Positions 26,290 through 36,434 of a stretch of 64,000 nucleotides of DNA are shown piece by piece. The notes below the pieces were generated by a model. The model was not told the origin of the DNA, made no database searches, and saw only the letters and a list, made by a program, of their open reading frames with translations. The translations under genes were made by a program, and so were the position numbers. Location of the stretch: assembly GCA_020636355.1 (NCBI GenBank), contig JACJYB010000006.1:124001-188000 (forward strand), in the 5' to 3' direction. The first letter of the stretch is position 1. Every line of letters begins with the position of its first letter. This stretch comes from Lewinellaceae bacterium (GTDB lineage: Bacteria > Bacteroidota > Bacteroidia > Chitinophagales > Saprospiraceae).

Positions 26290-27563
26290 AAGCCTTTGTC
26301 CGGTTGCTTGTCCTATCCCTGGCAGTTCTGATTGGATGCCGCCCTCCTGCACCGAAAGATCCGTTGTTTAAGCCTATCCCTGATAGCCTTTCTGTGGTAG
26401 AACTTCCATATGTTTCCATGCCCGAGGATGCGTTATACGATAAGGTTCTGGGGGCTATGGTGGGTACGGCAATCGGCGATGCCATGGGCGCTCCCACCGA
26501 AATGTGGTCCAGGGATCAGATCCGCACCGAATATGGATTTGTAGATTCCCTGGATGATATGGTCCGCGAACCATCTCCGGAAGGAACCTGGGTTTTTAAT
26601 CTGCCTGCCGGTGGTACCACTGATGATACGCGCTGGAAAGTTTTGACGGCCAATTATTTCCTGCAAAAACCCGGTGAGTTCTATTCCAAACAAGGGCCTG
26701 AACCGGTTCATTTTGCGCAATACCTGGTCGATCAATACGATGATGAGTTAACCAGGCTCCGGAATACAAAGAGTTTCGATCCTGCCCCCATTGAAGCGCA
26801 AATGCGCCGCATCAGCTGGCTGCAGGAATGGGCTCTGGTGGCCAAACCCTATGCAGACCACGACTGGCCATCCTATGAAGAGCATCTGCACCGTTTCTAC
26901 GGCGGAGAAATGGTCTGCGCCGGAATGCTTTACGCGCCTATGATCGGAATTTTGTATCCGGGAGCACCAGAACAGGCTTACCGGGCTGCCTATAAACTTG
27001 CGCTCTTCGATCTGGGTTATGCGCGTGATATCACCGGTCTAACCGCTGCCATGGTATCAGAGGCTATGAGCCCTCAGTCCACCCCGGGTAAAATCTTACA
27101 GACCTTGCGGGATATTGACCCCCATCAATATTTTGCCAGTCGCCTGGTCGGCCGCAGCAGCTACCGTATTTACCGGGAAGCGCTGCAGATAGCCGGTGAG
27201 GTGAAAGAATTACCGGAAGAAACCCGTTGGACCAGGGCTTTCTCCCTCCTGGACAACCTCCATCAGGACTTTCCTTTCCACGCCGGCGAAATTCACCTGA
27301 TCAACCTGACTGCTTTGCTAGTCTGCGATTTTGACTTTCGTCAATCCTTGCAGTTTGTGATCAATTATGGTCGGGATAACGACACTGTCGGCGCTGTCAC
27401 CGGGGCTATTCTTGGCGCTTACCTGGGCTTCAAAAAAATTCCTGAAGACCTGGCAACCACCGTGATAAAAACCAATCGCAATAAACTGGGTATTGATTTG
27501 GAGCAGTGGGCACACGATGTTGTAAAGACAATGCAATTGGCAGGTGCAGTAAGCAACCATTAA
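26286..27563 (+). CDS. ADP-ribosylglycohydrolase-family lipoprotein
   Basis: 425 residues with a lipoprotein signal (SLAVLIGC, Cys18). The all-helical ADP-ribosylglycohydrolase domain has the N-terminal GAMVGTAIGDAMGAPTEMW, the metal-binding GGTTDDT (Asp113, Asp114), and the C-terminal GRDNDTVGAVTGAILGAYLG (Asp364, Asp366). The dinuclear-metal residues are therefore intact. Family members hydrolyse N-glycosidic bonds of ADP-ribosylated proteins or small nucleosides. A predicted lipid anchor is unusual for an enzyme often thought of as cytosolic; it implies a periplasmic substrate. The gene is coupled by ATGA to the MtnK-like kinase. It converges on the ABC permease, with 3 bases between stops. 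Confidence 0.82.
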   Translation: MKAFVRLLVLSLAVLIGCRPPAPKDPLFKPIPDSLSVVELPYVSMPEDALYDKVLGAMVGTAIGDAMGAPTEMWSRDQIRTEYGFVDSLDDMVREPSPEGTWVFNLPAGGTTDDTRWKVLTANYFLQKPGEFYSKQGPEPVHFAQYLVDQYDDELTRLRNTKSFDPAPIEAQMRRISWLQEWALVAKPYADHDWPSYEEHLHRFYGGEMVCAGMLYAPMIGILYPGAPEQAYRAAYKLALFDLGYARDITGLTAAMVSEAMSPQSTPGKILQTLRDIDPHQYFASRLVGRSSYRIYREALQIAGEVKELPEETRWTRAFSLLDNLHQDFPFHAGEIHLINLTALLVCDFDFRQSLQFVINYGRDNDTVGAVTGAILGAYLGFKKIPEDLATTVIKTNRNKLGIDLEQWAHDVVKTMQLAGAVSNH

Positions 27564-27566
27564 TCA

Positions 27567-30023
27567 TTAACCATCCTCCCGTAAAAAAGCGACAGGATTG
27601 CGACGTGTTGTCCGGTAACTCACTACCCACACGAGCACGAGCAATATACCCATCGTTATGCCCAGCGTAATCAGGTATACACCGGGATTAATGCCCGTCC
27701 GGTAGGCAAAGTGATTCAACCATTGCCGGGCCACGTACCAGCTCACCGGTATGCCTGCAAAAAGTGCCAATCCAAGCAAGACCAGGTATTCACGGCTGAT
27801 CATTCCATACAACTGGGTTTGTCGGGCACCTATCACCCGGCGAATAGCCAATTCCTTTTCCCGGCGTTGCAGGGAATAGATCAACAGACTGATCGAGCCC
27901 AAAAAACTTATGACCAATGTTAACAGGGCAAGCACTGCTAATAATGTAATCTGCAATCGATCCTCCCGGTACAAACGGTCAAACATTTCATCCAGAAAAT
28001 GATATTCTAGCGCGTAAGGGAATAGGTCATTCCAGGTGGCTTCGACGGCACCGATGGTTTGATCCAGATGATCAGGACGTATTTTTACCAGGAAGGTTTT
28101 TAGCCAGATGGGCTCTACTACCAGGACCAGCGGGTCGATCTTATTCCGTAATGTTTCCTGGTGGTAATCCTCGATCACACCGGTGATGGGGCCATAGGAT
28201 AAATCAAATCCGCCAATCGAAAAATTGATTTCACGACCCAGCGCCGAGGATGCATCATTCAGGCCCAGCTGATGCATGGCGGTCTCATTGATTACATAGT
28301 AGCGCTTCTTTTCCCCCAGATAGCTGGCAGGTGTCAGATCTTCGCTGAACTCCGGGTAGGGGTCGAGCTTCCCCTGCATTAAGTGATCGTCACCAGCCAG
28401 AAAATGCATACCCATCATTTGAAAAAATGAACCATCGACGATCTGGATATCCATATGAGGCGCTTGCCCGGGATCCTGGTTATTGCCTTTTAACAAAACC
28501 GGCCCGCTATCTCTGATCTCTTCCGAGGGCACCTGCATGCAAGCACTCACTCCGAGCACCCCCGGTATTGCAAGTAACCGATCCCGGTATACCGGATATT
28601 TGCCCACAACGGCATCCGGCACATTGGGAATGGCAAGGACCTGATCCGGTTGTAATCCCAGTTGCGTATGCTGGATGTAGCGGTACTGGCGGTACGCGAT
28701 CAGCGTGGTGGCAACGAGAATGGTTGCGGCACTGAATTGGATGGTAATAAGCGCTTTACGAAGATCCAGTTTACCTGGCTGACGAGCTTTCATGCCATGA
28801 CGGATACCCTGAATAACCGGTACTGTTCGGGAGAGTAGAACGGGCAAAAAGGAAGTTAACAATGTGGTCACCAGTATCAGTACCAGCAGAAAGCTTGTCA
28901 GGATACCTCCTGGAGCCAACTGAAAAAATCCGGTCAACCGGTTTAATTCCGGATGGAGTAAGAAAGCTATCCCCAGAGCGATTAAAGCGCATATAGTCGT
29001 TTGGATTAGAATACCGGCAACCCGCTCCCAGGCCAGTTGCGATCGGCTGGCTCCCAACACTTTTCTGACAGCAATTTCTTTTATTCTGGCCATCGTCATA
29101 GCCATATTAAAGTTCGAGAAATTGACCATCAGGATAAGCCAGATAAAAAGACCGACCGACCAAAAAATATTCAGATAGATGCTGGATCCGTTGGGCACAA
29201 TTTCCCGTGCCAGATGGGAGTGCAGATGAATAGCACTCAAGGCCTGAAATTCAAATTCTTCCTGATAGGTATCATCGGGATCAGCATGCTTGGCAACAAA
29301 TTCCGCCATCTTCTCTTCTACCTGCCTTATCGACGCATGCTCGGCCAGTAAGATGTAGACGTATGCCCATCCCGAACGTTGCTCCGGGTTTTCAAAAGAA
29401 AAAAATTCCGTGACCGGCAGATGGGTATTGGCCGGGATATCCTCCATAACTCCCGTGACCGTATAGGGGGTTTCTTCCGGGCTCCAGTCACCTGAAACCA
29501 TCATCTGTTTCCCCAGGACTTCTGTTGTTCCAAAATAACGCAAAGCTTCGGACGTGGTAAGTACTACAGAATTGGGGCGCGTCAGAGCGGTAGCCGGATC
29601 ACCAGTCACCAAAGGAAAGGTAAACACCTGAAATACATCTGCGTCAGTCACATAAGCATGAAGCGGTTTAAATCGTTTGTCATCGACCCGTATATATTTC
29701 TGCTCCTGATTCTGGAACCGGATCAATTTGTCAATTTCTGGAATAGCCTCCGGTAAGGAATTGATGTAATTAACCGGAATACGTGCCCACTGGGTGGTCA
29801 ATGCCGGTGACTTGGTGCGATAGGTGGGTCGATAAATCCGATCCCGGTTCAAATGAAAATGTTCGAACGTATAGGTCTGATACAAATAGCTGAAAAGCAA
29901 TAAGAGGGCGCTGAATGCCAAAACGACACCCGCAAGATTCAAGCTGTGAAGCACTCCTTTCTTCCTGAAATTACGCCATGAATAAATCAGATTACTTGAA
30001 CCGTTTGTGAGTCGCTTCAACAC
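27567..30023 (-). CDS. MacB/FtsX-type ABC permease with two FtsX domains
   Basis: 818 residues. The protein begins with a cytosolic segment and a helix (VVLAFSALLLLFSYLY), then a MacB-type periplasmic domain, a three-helix FtsX domain (around residues 285-420, with ARIKEIAVRKVLGASRSQL), a second periplasmic domain and a final FtsX domain (RREKELAIRRVIGARQTQLY). Both cytoplasmic coupling motifs (EIAVRKVLGA and ELAIRRVIGA) are intact. Large duplicated permeases of this kind are abundant in Bacteroidota and usually occur in tandem sets. Here there is one copy and no ATPase gene next to it. Its partner ATPase and substrate are unknown. The start codon ATG is followed by MLKRLTNGSSN. Confidence 0.9.
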   Translation of the reverse strand: MLKRLTNGSSNLIYSWRNFRKKGVLHSLNLAGVVLAFSALLLLFSYLYQTYTFEHFHLNRDRIYRPTYRTKSPALTTQWARIPVNYINSLPEAIPEIDKLIRFQNQEQKYIRVDDKRFKPLHAYVTDADVFQVFTFPLVTGDPATALTRPNSVVLTTSEALRYFGTTEVLGKQMMVSGDWSPEETPYTVTGVMEDIPANTHLPVTEFFSFENPEQRSGWAYVYILLAEHASIRQVEEKMAEFVAKHADPDDTYQEEFEFQALSAIHLHSHLAREIVPNGSSIYLNIFWSVGLFIWLILMVNFSNFNMAMTMARIKEIAVRKVLGASRSQLAWERVAGILIQTTICALIALGIAFLLHPELNRLTGFFQLAPGGILTSFLLVLILVTTLLTSFLPVLLSRTVPVIQGIRHGMKARQPGKLDLRKALITIQFSAATILVATTLIAYRQYRYIQHTQLGLQPDQVLAIPNVPDAVVGKYPVYRDRLLAIPGVLGVSACMQVPSEEIRDSGPVLLKGNNQDPGQAPHMDIQIVDGSFFQMMGMHFLAGDDHLMQGKLDPYPEFSEDLTPASYLGEKKRYYVINETAMHQLGLNDASSALGREINFSIGGFDLSYGPITGVIEDYHQETLRNKIDPLVLVVEPIWLKTFLVKIRPDHLDQTIGAVEATWNDLFPYALEYHFLDEMFDRLYREDRLQITLLAVLALLTLVISFLGSISLLIYSLQRREKELAIRRVIGARQTQLYGMISREYLVLLGLALFAGIPVSWYVARQWLNHFAYRTGINPGVYLITLGITMGILLVLVWVVSYRTTRRNPVAFLREDG

Positions 30024-30456
30024 AAAATTTCGATTTACTGGTTACATAATACCCCGAACCTTCATTCAAAATAACAGGAAGCCCGGAATTCATCCTAACC
30101 AACCTGCTTAATTTACGCCCGGCCCGTTATTTCCATTCCGGATTCCCCGACAAGAATAGCTCCGGGTGGAACTTCCAATTAAAAGTACACGAAAGCATGG
30201 CGGTAACCACAATGTGATGATCAAACACCCTAAATGAATGAGGAAATAAACGCTTTCATTGACAAATTGGCTATGACTATCGTTTTAGCTTATTGGATCC
30301 CGGATCGTCGGAAACAGGCTTGCCGATTGTGCACCTGGATGGAATGGAAAGAGCGTCAAGTCCACTCGGGAAGAATTACATGGCAATGAAGTCAATTTTT
30401 TTATCTTTGATAAGCTTGAAAGTCAAGTTTTCTTTTGATTTCACCTATTTGAACCT
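30024..30456. other. 433-base divergent intergenic region
   Basis: This region lies between the ABC permease (minus strand) and the TonB-dependent receptor (plus strand). I see no ORF, RNA gene or transposon end in it. It must hold the promoters of both genes. The visible candidates are the TAnnTTTG match at 30402-30409 and a short inverted repeat CTTGA-AAG-TCAAG at 30415-30427, both near the receptor start. An extended poly-T run precedes the first. Confidence 0.5.
30402..30409 (+). promoter_or_regulatory. Candidate -7 promoter element of the receptor/DUF4249 operon
   Basis: TATCTTTG matches TAnnTTTG, 48 bases before the receptor start. The expected upstream TTTG-type element is poor (TTAC at 30376-30379, spacing 22), so this is a weak candidate. 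Confidence 0.3.
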
Positions 30457-33174
30457 ATGAAATGGACCACACTTTGGGCATCCTTAATGGTATTCGTATG
30501 CTTAGGAACAGGATTGTCAGCTCAGAACACACCCCATCGTATTGACCTGCAAGTGACCAATGAATCCCTGCCGGATATCTTTCATAAGATAGAGGCACAG
30601 ACTCCGGTACACTTTTATTATAAGCTTGCTGATCTACCCGATCAAACCTACAGTCCACAGTTGAATGGTGTTACTGTTGAGGAAGCACTTACTAACCTTT
30701 TGGGAAATACCTTGCTGGGTTTTCTGGAATACCGGGGCGACACCTATGTCATTATGCCTAAGACGGTCATCAACGAGAATTATTCCATCAATTATTACCA
30801 GGCTTTGCAGGACCTGCAGCGGAGTGCTCAGGATGAAACATCCAAAGAGAATCAGTTGCAACTGGGCGAGGCAAGCTCAATAAATCCTTCGGGCAAAGCC
30901 AGTTTCCACGGTGTCATCAATGACGCCGAAACCAATGAACCCATCATTGGGGCGACCGTGAAGCTGGAGGACCTTGGTACCGGTACGGCAACGGAGGTGG
31001 ACGGATCTTTTGACCTGGAGGTTCCGGTGGGTAATCATATTCTGGTCGTTCAGTACATCGGCTACGACGAATACAAAGCTTCGTTAGCGGTATATAACTC
31101 CGGAGAATTATCCATCGACCTGGCCAAATCAGCCATCCAGCTCGATGAAGTTACCGTGCGGGCTCAGGCAGCAGACGCCAGTGTGGCCGAAGTACAGGTA
31201 GGCATTGCCCGCCTCGATGTCAAAAATATCGAACGTGTACCGACGATCATGGGAGAAGCCGACGTCATCAAAAACCTATTGCTGTTCCCGGGTGTAACAT
31301 CCGTGGGAGAAGGCACCCTGGGTTTCAACGTACGCGGAGGCGATGTTGATCAAAACCTCATCGTCCAGGATGAAGGCTTCCTCTTCAACTCATCGCATGC
31401 GTTGGGATTTTTCTCGACATTCAATAGTAACCTGATCAGCAGCGTAGAACTTTACAAAGGCAACATGCCCGCCATTTACGGAGGCCGGATAGCCTCGGTG
31501 TTAGATGTGACGATGCGCGATGGCAGCATGGAACAATTTAAAGGGAAAGCGAGCATCGGTCCCATTTCCTCCCGGTTAAGTCTCGAAACGCCCATCGTGA
31601 AGGACAAGATTTCCATCCTTGCCGGAATTCGTTCCTCTTATGTTAACTGGTTGCTAAAAGCCATCAAGCAACCTAATATCCATAATACCACTACCTTCTT
31701 TTACGATGGAAATGTACGGCTAACGGCTAAAATAGGAGCCCGTAATACCCTTATCGCTTCGGCTTACGGCACCCAGGATGAGTTTTTCTATAATAACGAA
31801 TTTGGGTTTGATTATGGAACCAAGATGGGCCAGGTCATCTTTAAATCCATACTCAGTGACAAAGTATTCACCAAGCTGGCTTACGTGAACAGCGACTACT
31901 ATAGTTCGCAATTTGACCTGGGAGGCTTGGACGGCGCAGAATTGACGAACCGAATCGCCTATCAGAAAGGCAAAGCCCAGGTTTCTTATGTTGCCAGCCG
32001 GCAACTGCAGATCGATGCCGGTTTGGAGAGTGTCTTATACAAAGTGGATCCCAGCACCCGGGCTCCCTACGGTGACGAATCCGAGATCGTTTCAAAAAAA
32101 CTGGAGGCAGAAAAAGGCCTGGAATCCGCAGTGTTTGTCAATGGAGAGTGGTCCGCAACCCCTAACATCCTGATTTCCGGCGGACTGCGTTTTGCTTATT
32201 ACAACTTCCTGGGGCCTAAAACAGTTTTTGAATATTCCGATCCCGAACATCCCAGCCTGCTCAATCGAATTGACTCAACCTATTACAGCGGAGGTAGCAT
32301 TGTGAATTACTCCAGTCTGGAGCCTCGCTTGTCTTTCCGCCTGAAAGTTAGCGATGCCAGTTCGGTTAAAGCCGGCTACAGCAGGACCGGGCAATTCATC
32401 AACCAGATCTTCAATTCCGACTCTCCCACTCCCAACAGCCAATGGCAGTTGAGTACCTCCTACATCAAGCCGGTCCGGTCACATAATGTATCGCTGGGCT
32501 ATTTTCACAACTTCAAGAACAATGCCTGGGAAACATCCCTCGAGGTATATGGCCGCTTTGTGGATCAACTCTTTGATTACAAAGATTTCGCAGAATTAAA
32601 TACCAATGCCCATCTTGAAACGGAGATTCTGAATGGCGTAGGCCGTGCCTACGGCGCCGAAGTAAGCATCAAAAAGAATCGGGGCGAATGGAACGGTTGG
32701 TTGAGCTACACCTATTCCAAGTCGCTACGCCAAATCGATGGCATCAATAAAGGCAACTGGTACCCCAGTAATTTCGACAAACCCCATGATGCGACGCTTG
32801 TTCTGAACTATCAGCCCAATCAACGCAACACCTTTACCTTCAATTTTAATTACGGCACCGGCCGGCCAAATAATGCCCCGATCGGAATTTACAAATTGCC
32901 GGACGGGCAGGTCGTGCAGGTTTATTCAGAACGGAACCAGTACCGCATCCCGGACTACCACAGGCTGGATGTTTCGTATACCATCGGTCAGGGTTACCGC
33001 AAGGACCGCCGCGTACGTACGAGCTGGACGCTAAGCATCTACAATGTCTACGCACGGAAGAATGCCTTTTCGGTCTATTTCTCCCGTGGAGCCTTTGTCC
33101 GCCCGACCGCAAACCGGCTATCCATTCTGGGTACCGCATTACCTGCTGTAAGCGTAAATATCGAGTGGCTGTAA
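30457..33174 (+). CDS. TonB-dependent receptor with STN and carboxypeptidase-like domains
   Basis: 905 residues. Signal peptide (ending GLSA), then an STN (secretin/TonB short N-terminal) domain at about residues 24-105 (VTNESLPDIFHKIEAQTPVH). A carboxypeptidase-regulatory-like domain lies near 150-230 (GVINDAETNEPIIGATVKLE), a plug near 255-360 (GFNVRGGDVDQNLIVQDEG), and a 22-strand-type barrel runs to the end. In systems with a linked anti-sigma factor the STN domain transmits a signal; none is encoded here. The plug is of the sort found with DUF4249 partners, four of which follow directly. It should import a bulky or scarce nutrient through the outer membrane, identity unknown. Confidence 0.9.
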   Translation: MKWTTLWASLMVFVCLGTGLSAQNTPHRIDLQVTNESLPDIFHKIEAQTPVHFYYKLADLPDQTYSPQLNGVTVEEALTNLLGNTLLGFLEYRGDTYVIMPKTVINENYSINYYQALQDLQRSAQDETSKENQLQLGEASSINPSGKASFHGVINDAETNEPIIGATVKLEDLGTGTATEVDGSFDLEVPVGNHILVVQYIGYDEYKASLAVYNSGELSIDLAKSAIQLDEVTVRAQAADASVAEVQVGIARLDVKNIERVPTIMGEADVIKNLLLFPGVTSVGEGTLGFNVRGGDVDQNLIVQDEGFLFNSSHALGFFSTFNSNLISSVELYKGNMPAIYGGRIASVLDVTMRDGSMEQFKGKASIGPISSRLSLETPIVKDKISILAGIRSSYVNWLLKAIKQPNIHNTTTFFYDGNVRLTAKIGARNTLIASAYGTQDEFFYNNEFGFDYGTKMGQVIFKSILSDKVFTKLAYVNSDYYSSQFDLGGLDGAELTNRIAYQKGKAQVSYVASRQLQIDAGLESVLYKVDPSTRAPYGDESEIVSKKLEAEKGLESAVFVNGEWSATPNILISGGLRFAYYNFLGPKTVFEYSDPEHPSLLNRIDSTYYSGGSIVNYSSLEPRLSFRLKVSDASSVKAGYSRTGQFINQIFNSDSPTPNSQWQLSTSYIKPVRSHNVSLGYFHNFKNNAWETSLEVYGRFVDQLFDYKDFAELNTNAHLETEILNGVGRAYGAEVSIKKNRGEWNGWLSYTYSKSLRQIDGINKGNWYPSNFDKPHDATLVLNYQPNQRNTFTFNFNYGTGRPNNAPIGIYKLPDGQVVQVYSERNQYRIPDYHRLDVSYTIGQGYRKDRRVRTSWTLSIYNVYARKNAFSVYFSRGAFVRPTANRLSILGTALPAVSVNIEWL

Positions 33175-33211
33175 TCCAATCAACGAATATTAAGGTCAAA
33201 TTACTGTTGCC

Positions 33212-34291
33212 ATGATTCATTTCAATAGATACCGCTTCATCCTTCCTATATTCATTCTGGCGATGACCTGCAGCCTGATTACCTGTGTTGACACCATTGA
33301 TTTCCGCCCCGATAGCGATGTAATCAGCAGCCTCACTGTAAGCGGCCAGTTGATTTACGGTACTCCATCGACCATAACCGTCACCGCAGGAAGGGTTATT
33401 GACTATGACCCGACGCCAACGGCAGGCGTGGATTTAAAGTCGGTCATCCTGTTCGATGAATCAGGACATGAAGTTGCTTTGCCTGCCGTTGGAATCGGCC
33501 GGTATGCCCTGACCATCCCCAAAGACTTTCCGGACATTCAAATTGAATACGGCAAATCCTATGGAATCCGCCTGGAGATGCGGGATGGTAACGAATACAA
33601 ATCCACCCTGGAAACCCTTAAGGAAGCGCCAAAACCGATTTCTCTAAATTATGAGACAGAAATCAGACATGTGATCGAATCCACCGGGTCAGAATACGAT
33701 GTCCCGTATCTTAACTTCTATCTGAAAACCAATATCCTCGATCCTTCCTCCGGAGCGCCCTCGATTCTTCGTTTGTCTATGGAACAAACCACCGAATTTC
33801 AGGATACTGGATCGCATACCTGCTACCGGACGCAGAAAGTAATCGATAATACTATTCGACTGATCGATGGGTACGAATTCACAACCGATCAGGTAGATGT
33901 CTTTGTATACGAGACAACCATTCACTCGGGGTTCAGCGGAGATTCCTATCTCCATGTAATTCAGGAATCCTTACCCATTGATGCCTATAACTATTTTACC
34001 TCCATTCAAAAAGTCATATCACGGACGGGAAATATGTTTGAAGATCCAGCAGGCAAGGTGCGTAGTAACATCAGTAATGTGAACGATCCGGATGAGGATG
34101 TTTTTGGCTTCTTTTATGCTGCAGATTCAGACACTATACGGGTTTTTGTGGATCCAATGGATCTTCCGCCGGGAATCACTCCTTATTGCATCGGATCTGG
34201 TCAAAATGGGGATTCATTCATTTCCTATTGCCAGGATTGCAGGATCGACCCGGCTTCCACTTCTGTTAAACCTTATTACTGGCATCCATGA
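33212..34291 (+). CDS. DUF4249 lipoprotein, copy 1
   Basis: 359 residues with a lipoprotein signal ending SLITC (Cys about 25, then VDTIDF). The DUF4249 core is evident: ISSLTVSGQLIYGTPSTITV, DYDPTPTAGVDLKSV, and the near-C-terminal GNMFEDPAGKVRSNI and DVFGFFYAADSDTIRV segments. The tail has the pattern YCQDCRIDPASTSVKPYYW; copies 2-4 have CCDC at this place, so this copy lacks one cysteine. Its ATG overlaps nothing upstream, but its stop overlaps the start of copy 2 (ATGA at 34288-34291). DUF4249 proteins recur beside TonB-dependent receptors and are thought to be surface or outer-membrane lipoproteins; their biochemical role is unsettled. Confidence 0.88.
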   Translation: MIHFNRYRFILPIFILAMTCSLITCVDTIDFRPDSDVISSLTVSGQLIYGTPSTITVTAGRVIDYDPTPTAGVDLKSVILFDESGHEVALPAVGIGRYALTIPKDFPDIQIEYGKSYGIRLEMRDGNEYKSTLETLKEAPKPISLNYETEIRHVIESTGSEYDVPYLNFYLKTNILDPSSGAPSILRLSMEQTTEFQDTGSHTCYRTQKVIDNTIRLIDGYEFTTDQVDVFVYETTIHSGFSGDSYLHVIQESLPIDAYNYFTSIQKVISRTGNMFEDPAGKVRSNISNVNDPDEDVFGFFYAADSDTIRVFVDPMDLPPGITPYCIGSGQNGDSFISYCQDCRIDPASTSVKPYYWHP

Positions 34292-35361
34292 ACCCGCTAA
34301 TCATCAGTCAACGTTGTCAAGGGTTCGTAACAGTAACTATTCTTGCGAGCCTGTTTTCCTGCGTGGAACCTATCGATTTCCATCCGCAAAGCGATGTGAT
34401 CAGCAGCCTGACCGTGAGCGGCAAACTGGTTTACAGCAATCCATCCATTGTCACGGTTGCTGTTGGCAGAGTGCTTGATTACAACCCCACACCAACCGAA
34501 GGTGTGGATATGAGAGCAGCATACCTTTTTGATGACCAGGGAAATGAAGTACAAATACCCGAAGTTGGTATCGGGAAATATGCCCTGACCATTCCTCCGG
34601 GTGCCCCGGATATTGAAATCATGACCGGCCATTCCTACGGAATTCGTCTTGAATCAAATACCGGTAAGCAATATATTTCCACCCCGCAAGAAATATTACC
34701 TGTTCCTGCCACTGAACAGCTCACCTATGAACCTTCGACCAGAAGGGTCCTGGATGCCTCCGGATTTTTCTTCAATGTACCTTACATAAACTTTTACCTG
34801 AACACCAAAATATTAAATCCCACCTCGGGAGAACCGGCATTCCTGCATTGGCAAATCGAATTAACCAGCAAATTCAATGATGCCAAAACACATGTTTGCT
34901 ACCGGACTCAGTCCATCAACGATAACCAAATCCGGATCCTGAACGGGTACGAATACACCACGGATGAGGCCAGTATTCCCATTTACGAGTCATCCCTATA
35001 TTCTTCCTATGCGCATGGGTCTTATCTGCATGTCATTCAGGAGCCCATTCCCGCAGAAGCTTATGAATACTGGAAATCGGTGCGCACCGTACTGGCGCGG
35101 AGCGGAAATATGTTTGAAATACCGGCCGGTAAAGTGCGTAGTAATATTCACAACACCGATGACCCCGAAGAAGATGTATTCGGATTTTTCTACGCCACTG
35201 AGACGGATACCATCCGGGTTTATGTCGACCCGGCAAGGTTTGACCCGATCAGTCCTTATTGCACTTCCTCGGGACAGAATGGTTCCTGTATTTCTTATTG
35301 CTGTGATTGCTCCGGTGACCCGGCTTCAACAATAACTAAACCTTACTACTGGAAAGAATGA
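34288..35361 (+). CDS. DUF4249 lipoprotein, copy 2
   Basis: 357 residues; lipoprotein signal ending LFSC (then VEPIDF). It is the paralogue most similar to copy 1 by eye, sharing VISSLTVSGKLVYSNPS, NPTPTEGVD and VGIGKYALTIPPGAPDIEI. The conserved SGNMFEIPAGKVRSNIHN and DVFGFFYATETDTIRVYVDP segments are followed by the cysteine tail YCCDCSGDPAST. Start overlaps the stop of copy 1 and stop overlaps the start of copy 3, both ATGA. Recent duplication from copy 1 is probable. Confidence 0.88.
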   Translation: MNPLIISQRCQGFVTVTILASLFSCVEPIDFHPQSDVISSLTVSGKLVYSNPSIVTVAVGRVLDYNPTPTEGVDMRAAYLFDDQGNEVQIPEVGIGKYALTIPPGAPDIEIMTGHSYGIRLESNTGKQYISTPQEILPVPATEQLTYEPSTRRVLDASGFFFNVPYINFYLNTKILNPTSGEPAFLHWQIELTSKFNDAKTHVCYRTQSINDNQIRILNGYEYTTDEASIPIYESSLYSSYAHGSYLHVIQEPIPAEAYEYWKSVRTVLARSGNMFEIPAGKVRSNIHNTDDPEEDVFGFFYATETDTIRVYVDPARFDPISPYCTSSGQNGSCISYCCDCSGDPASTITKPYYWKE

Positions 35362-36434
35362 AAACAAGAAGTCTGAAATTTGCTTTACTGCTACTCTTGA
35401 TGACATGGATGATGTCTATCCGCTGTGTGGATTCCATCGAATTAAACATCGATAGTGACGTGATCAGTAATTTGGTTGTTAATGGAAAGCTGGTTATGGG
35501 CAACCCATCCGTGGTCACCGTGACCGCCGGCCGGGTAGTAGATTATGATCCAACCCCTACCGAGCCCCTTGATCTCAAAAGCGTCGAATTATTTAACGGG
35601 GACGGAGAAAACATCGCCCTTGAAGCCGGCGGAATAGGACGCTATGAATTAAAGATCCCGGCCAACCACCCCTTCTTCCACGTTGAAGCGGGCAAAGGTT
35701 ATGGCATTCGGCTGACGCGGAATAATGGTGATGTGTATGAATCCGAAATGGATACCATCGAGACGCCACCGGTACAGTCGGAAATTTCACTTTCACTCGA
35801 AACCCGGGAATTGTTCTTTAAGGATGGCTCGAAGGCGTATCAGGATTATATTCTTTTTGATACGCACACGCCCACCACGGATCCGAAAACCAGACGCCCG
35901 GTACGCCTGCGTTGGGATGTGATACATACCTCCTCTTTTTCAGACGACAATGGGAGTGTCTGTTATCTCGAAACATTTATCAATGATAATCGCGTCCGAA
36001 TTCTGGATGGAACAGCCATAAAAACGCTGGAGTCAGACTACCGGATCTATGAACCGGCCGTCTCCAACCAATTTGCCGAGGGCGCTTACATCACCTCCAT
36101 TCAGGAGGTCCTGTCACCGGCTGCTTACGATTATTGGGCAAATCTAAGCACGGTAAATAACCGGACCGGAAATATGTTCGAACAACCGGTCGGTAAATTG
36201 CGCAGTAATATCCACCGGGTAGACGATCCCCAGGAAGATGTATTTGGCTTCTTTTATGCCACGAAACAGGACACCCTCCGCCGTTATGTTGATCCGGATG
36301 AAGTGGGCAATCCGCAGACGCGTTGTCCGTTTATCCCTGCCGGGCCGACTCAGGACCCGTGTCCTCAGGCTTGTTGTGATTGTACGCGAGATCCGAAATC
36401 TTTAGATAACAAACCCCGCTATTGGAGAAAATGA
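35358..36434 (+). CDS. DUF4249 lipoprotein, copy 3
   Basis: 358 residues; lipoprotein signal ending SIRC (then VDSIELN). Core motifs are VISNLVVNGKLVMGNPS, DYDPTPTEPLDLKSVELF, TGNMFEQPVGKLRSNIH and DVFGFFYATKQDTLRRYVDP, with the tail ACCDCTRDPKSLDNKPRYW. It is more divergent from copies 1 and 2 in the middle third, where the LFFKDGSKAYQDYILFDTHT segment differs. The middle region is the likely place for different binding specificity. Coupled by ATGA to both neighbours. Confidence 0.88.
   Translation: MKTRSLKFALLLLLMTWMMSIRCVDSIELNIDSDVISNLVVNGKLVMGNPSVVTVTAGRVVDYDPTPTEPLDLKSVELFNGDGENIALEAGGIGRYELKIPANHPFFHVEAGKGYGIRLTRNNGDVYESEMDTIETPPVQSEISLSLETRELFFKDGSKAYQDYILFDTHTPTTDPKTRRPVRLRWDVIHTSSFSDDNGSVCYLETFINDNRVRILDGTAIKTLESDYRIYEPAVSNQFAEGAYITSIQEVLSPAAYDYWANLSTVNNRTGNMFEQPVGKLRSNIHRVDDPQEDVFGFFYATKQDTLRRYVDPDEVGNPQTRCPFIPAGPTQDPCPQACCDCTRDPKSLDNKPRYWRK

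Noticed and set aside
30024..30456. Possible small RNA or small gene in the long divergent gap
   Set aside because: No stable hairpin with a T run and no open frame with coding character was found.
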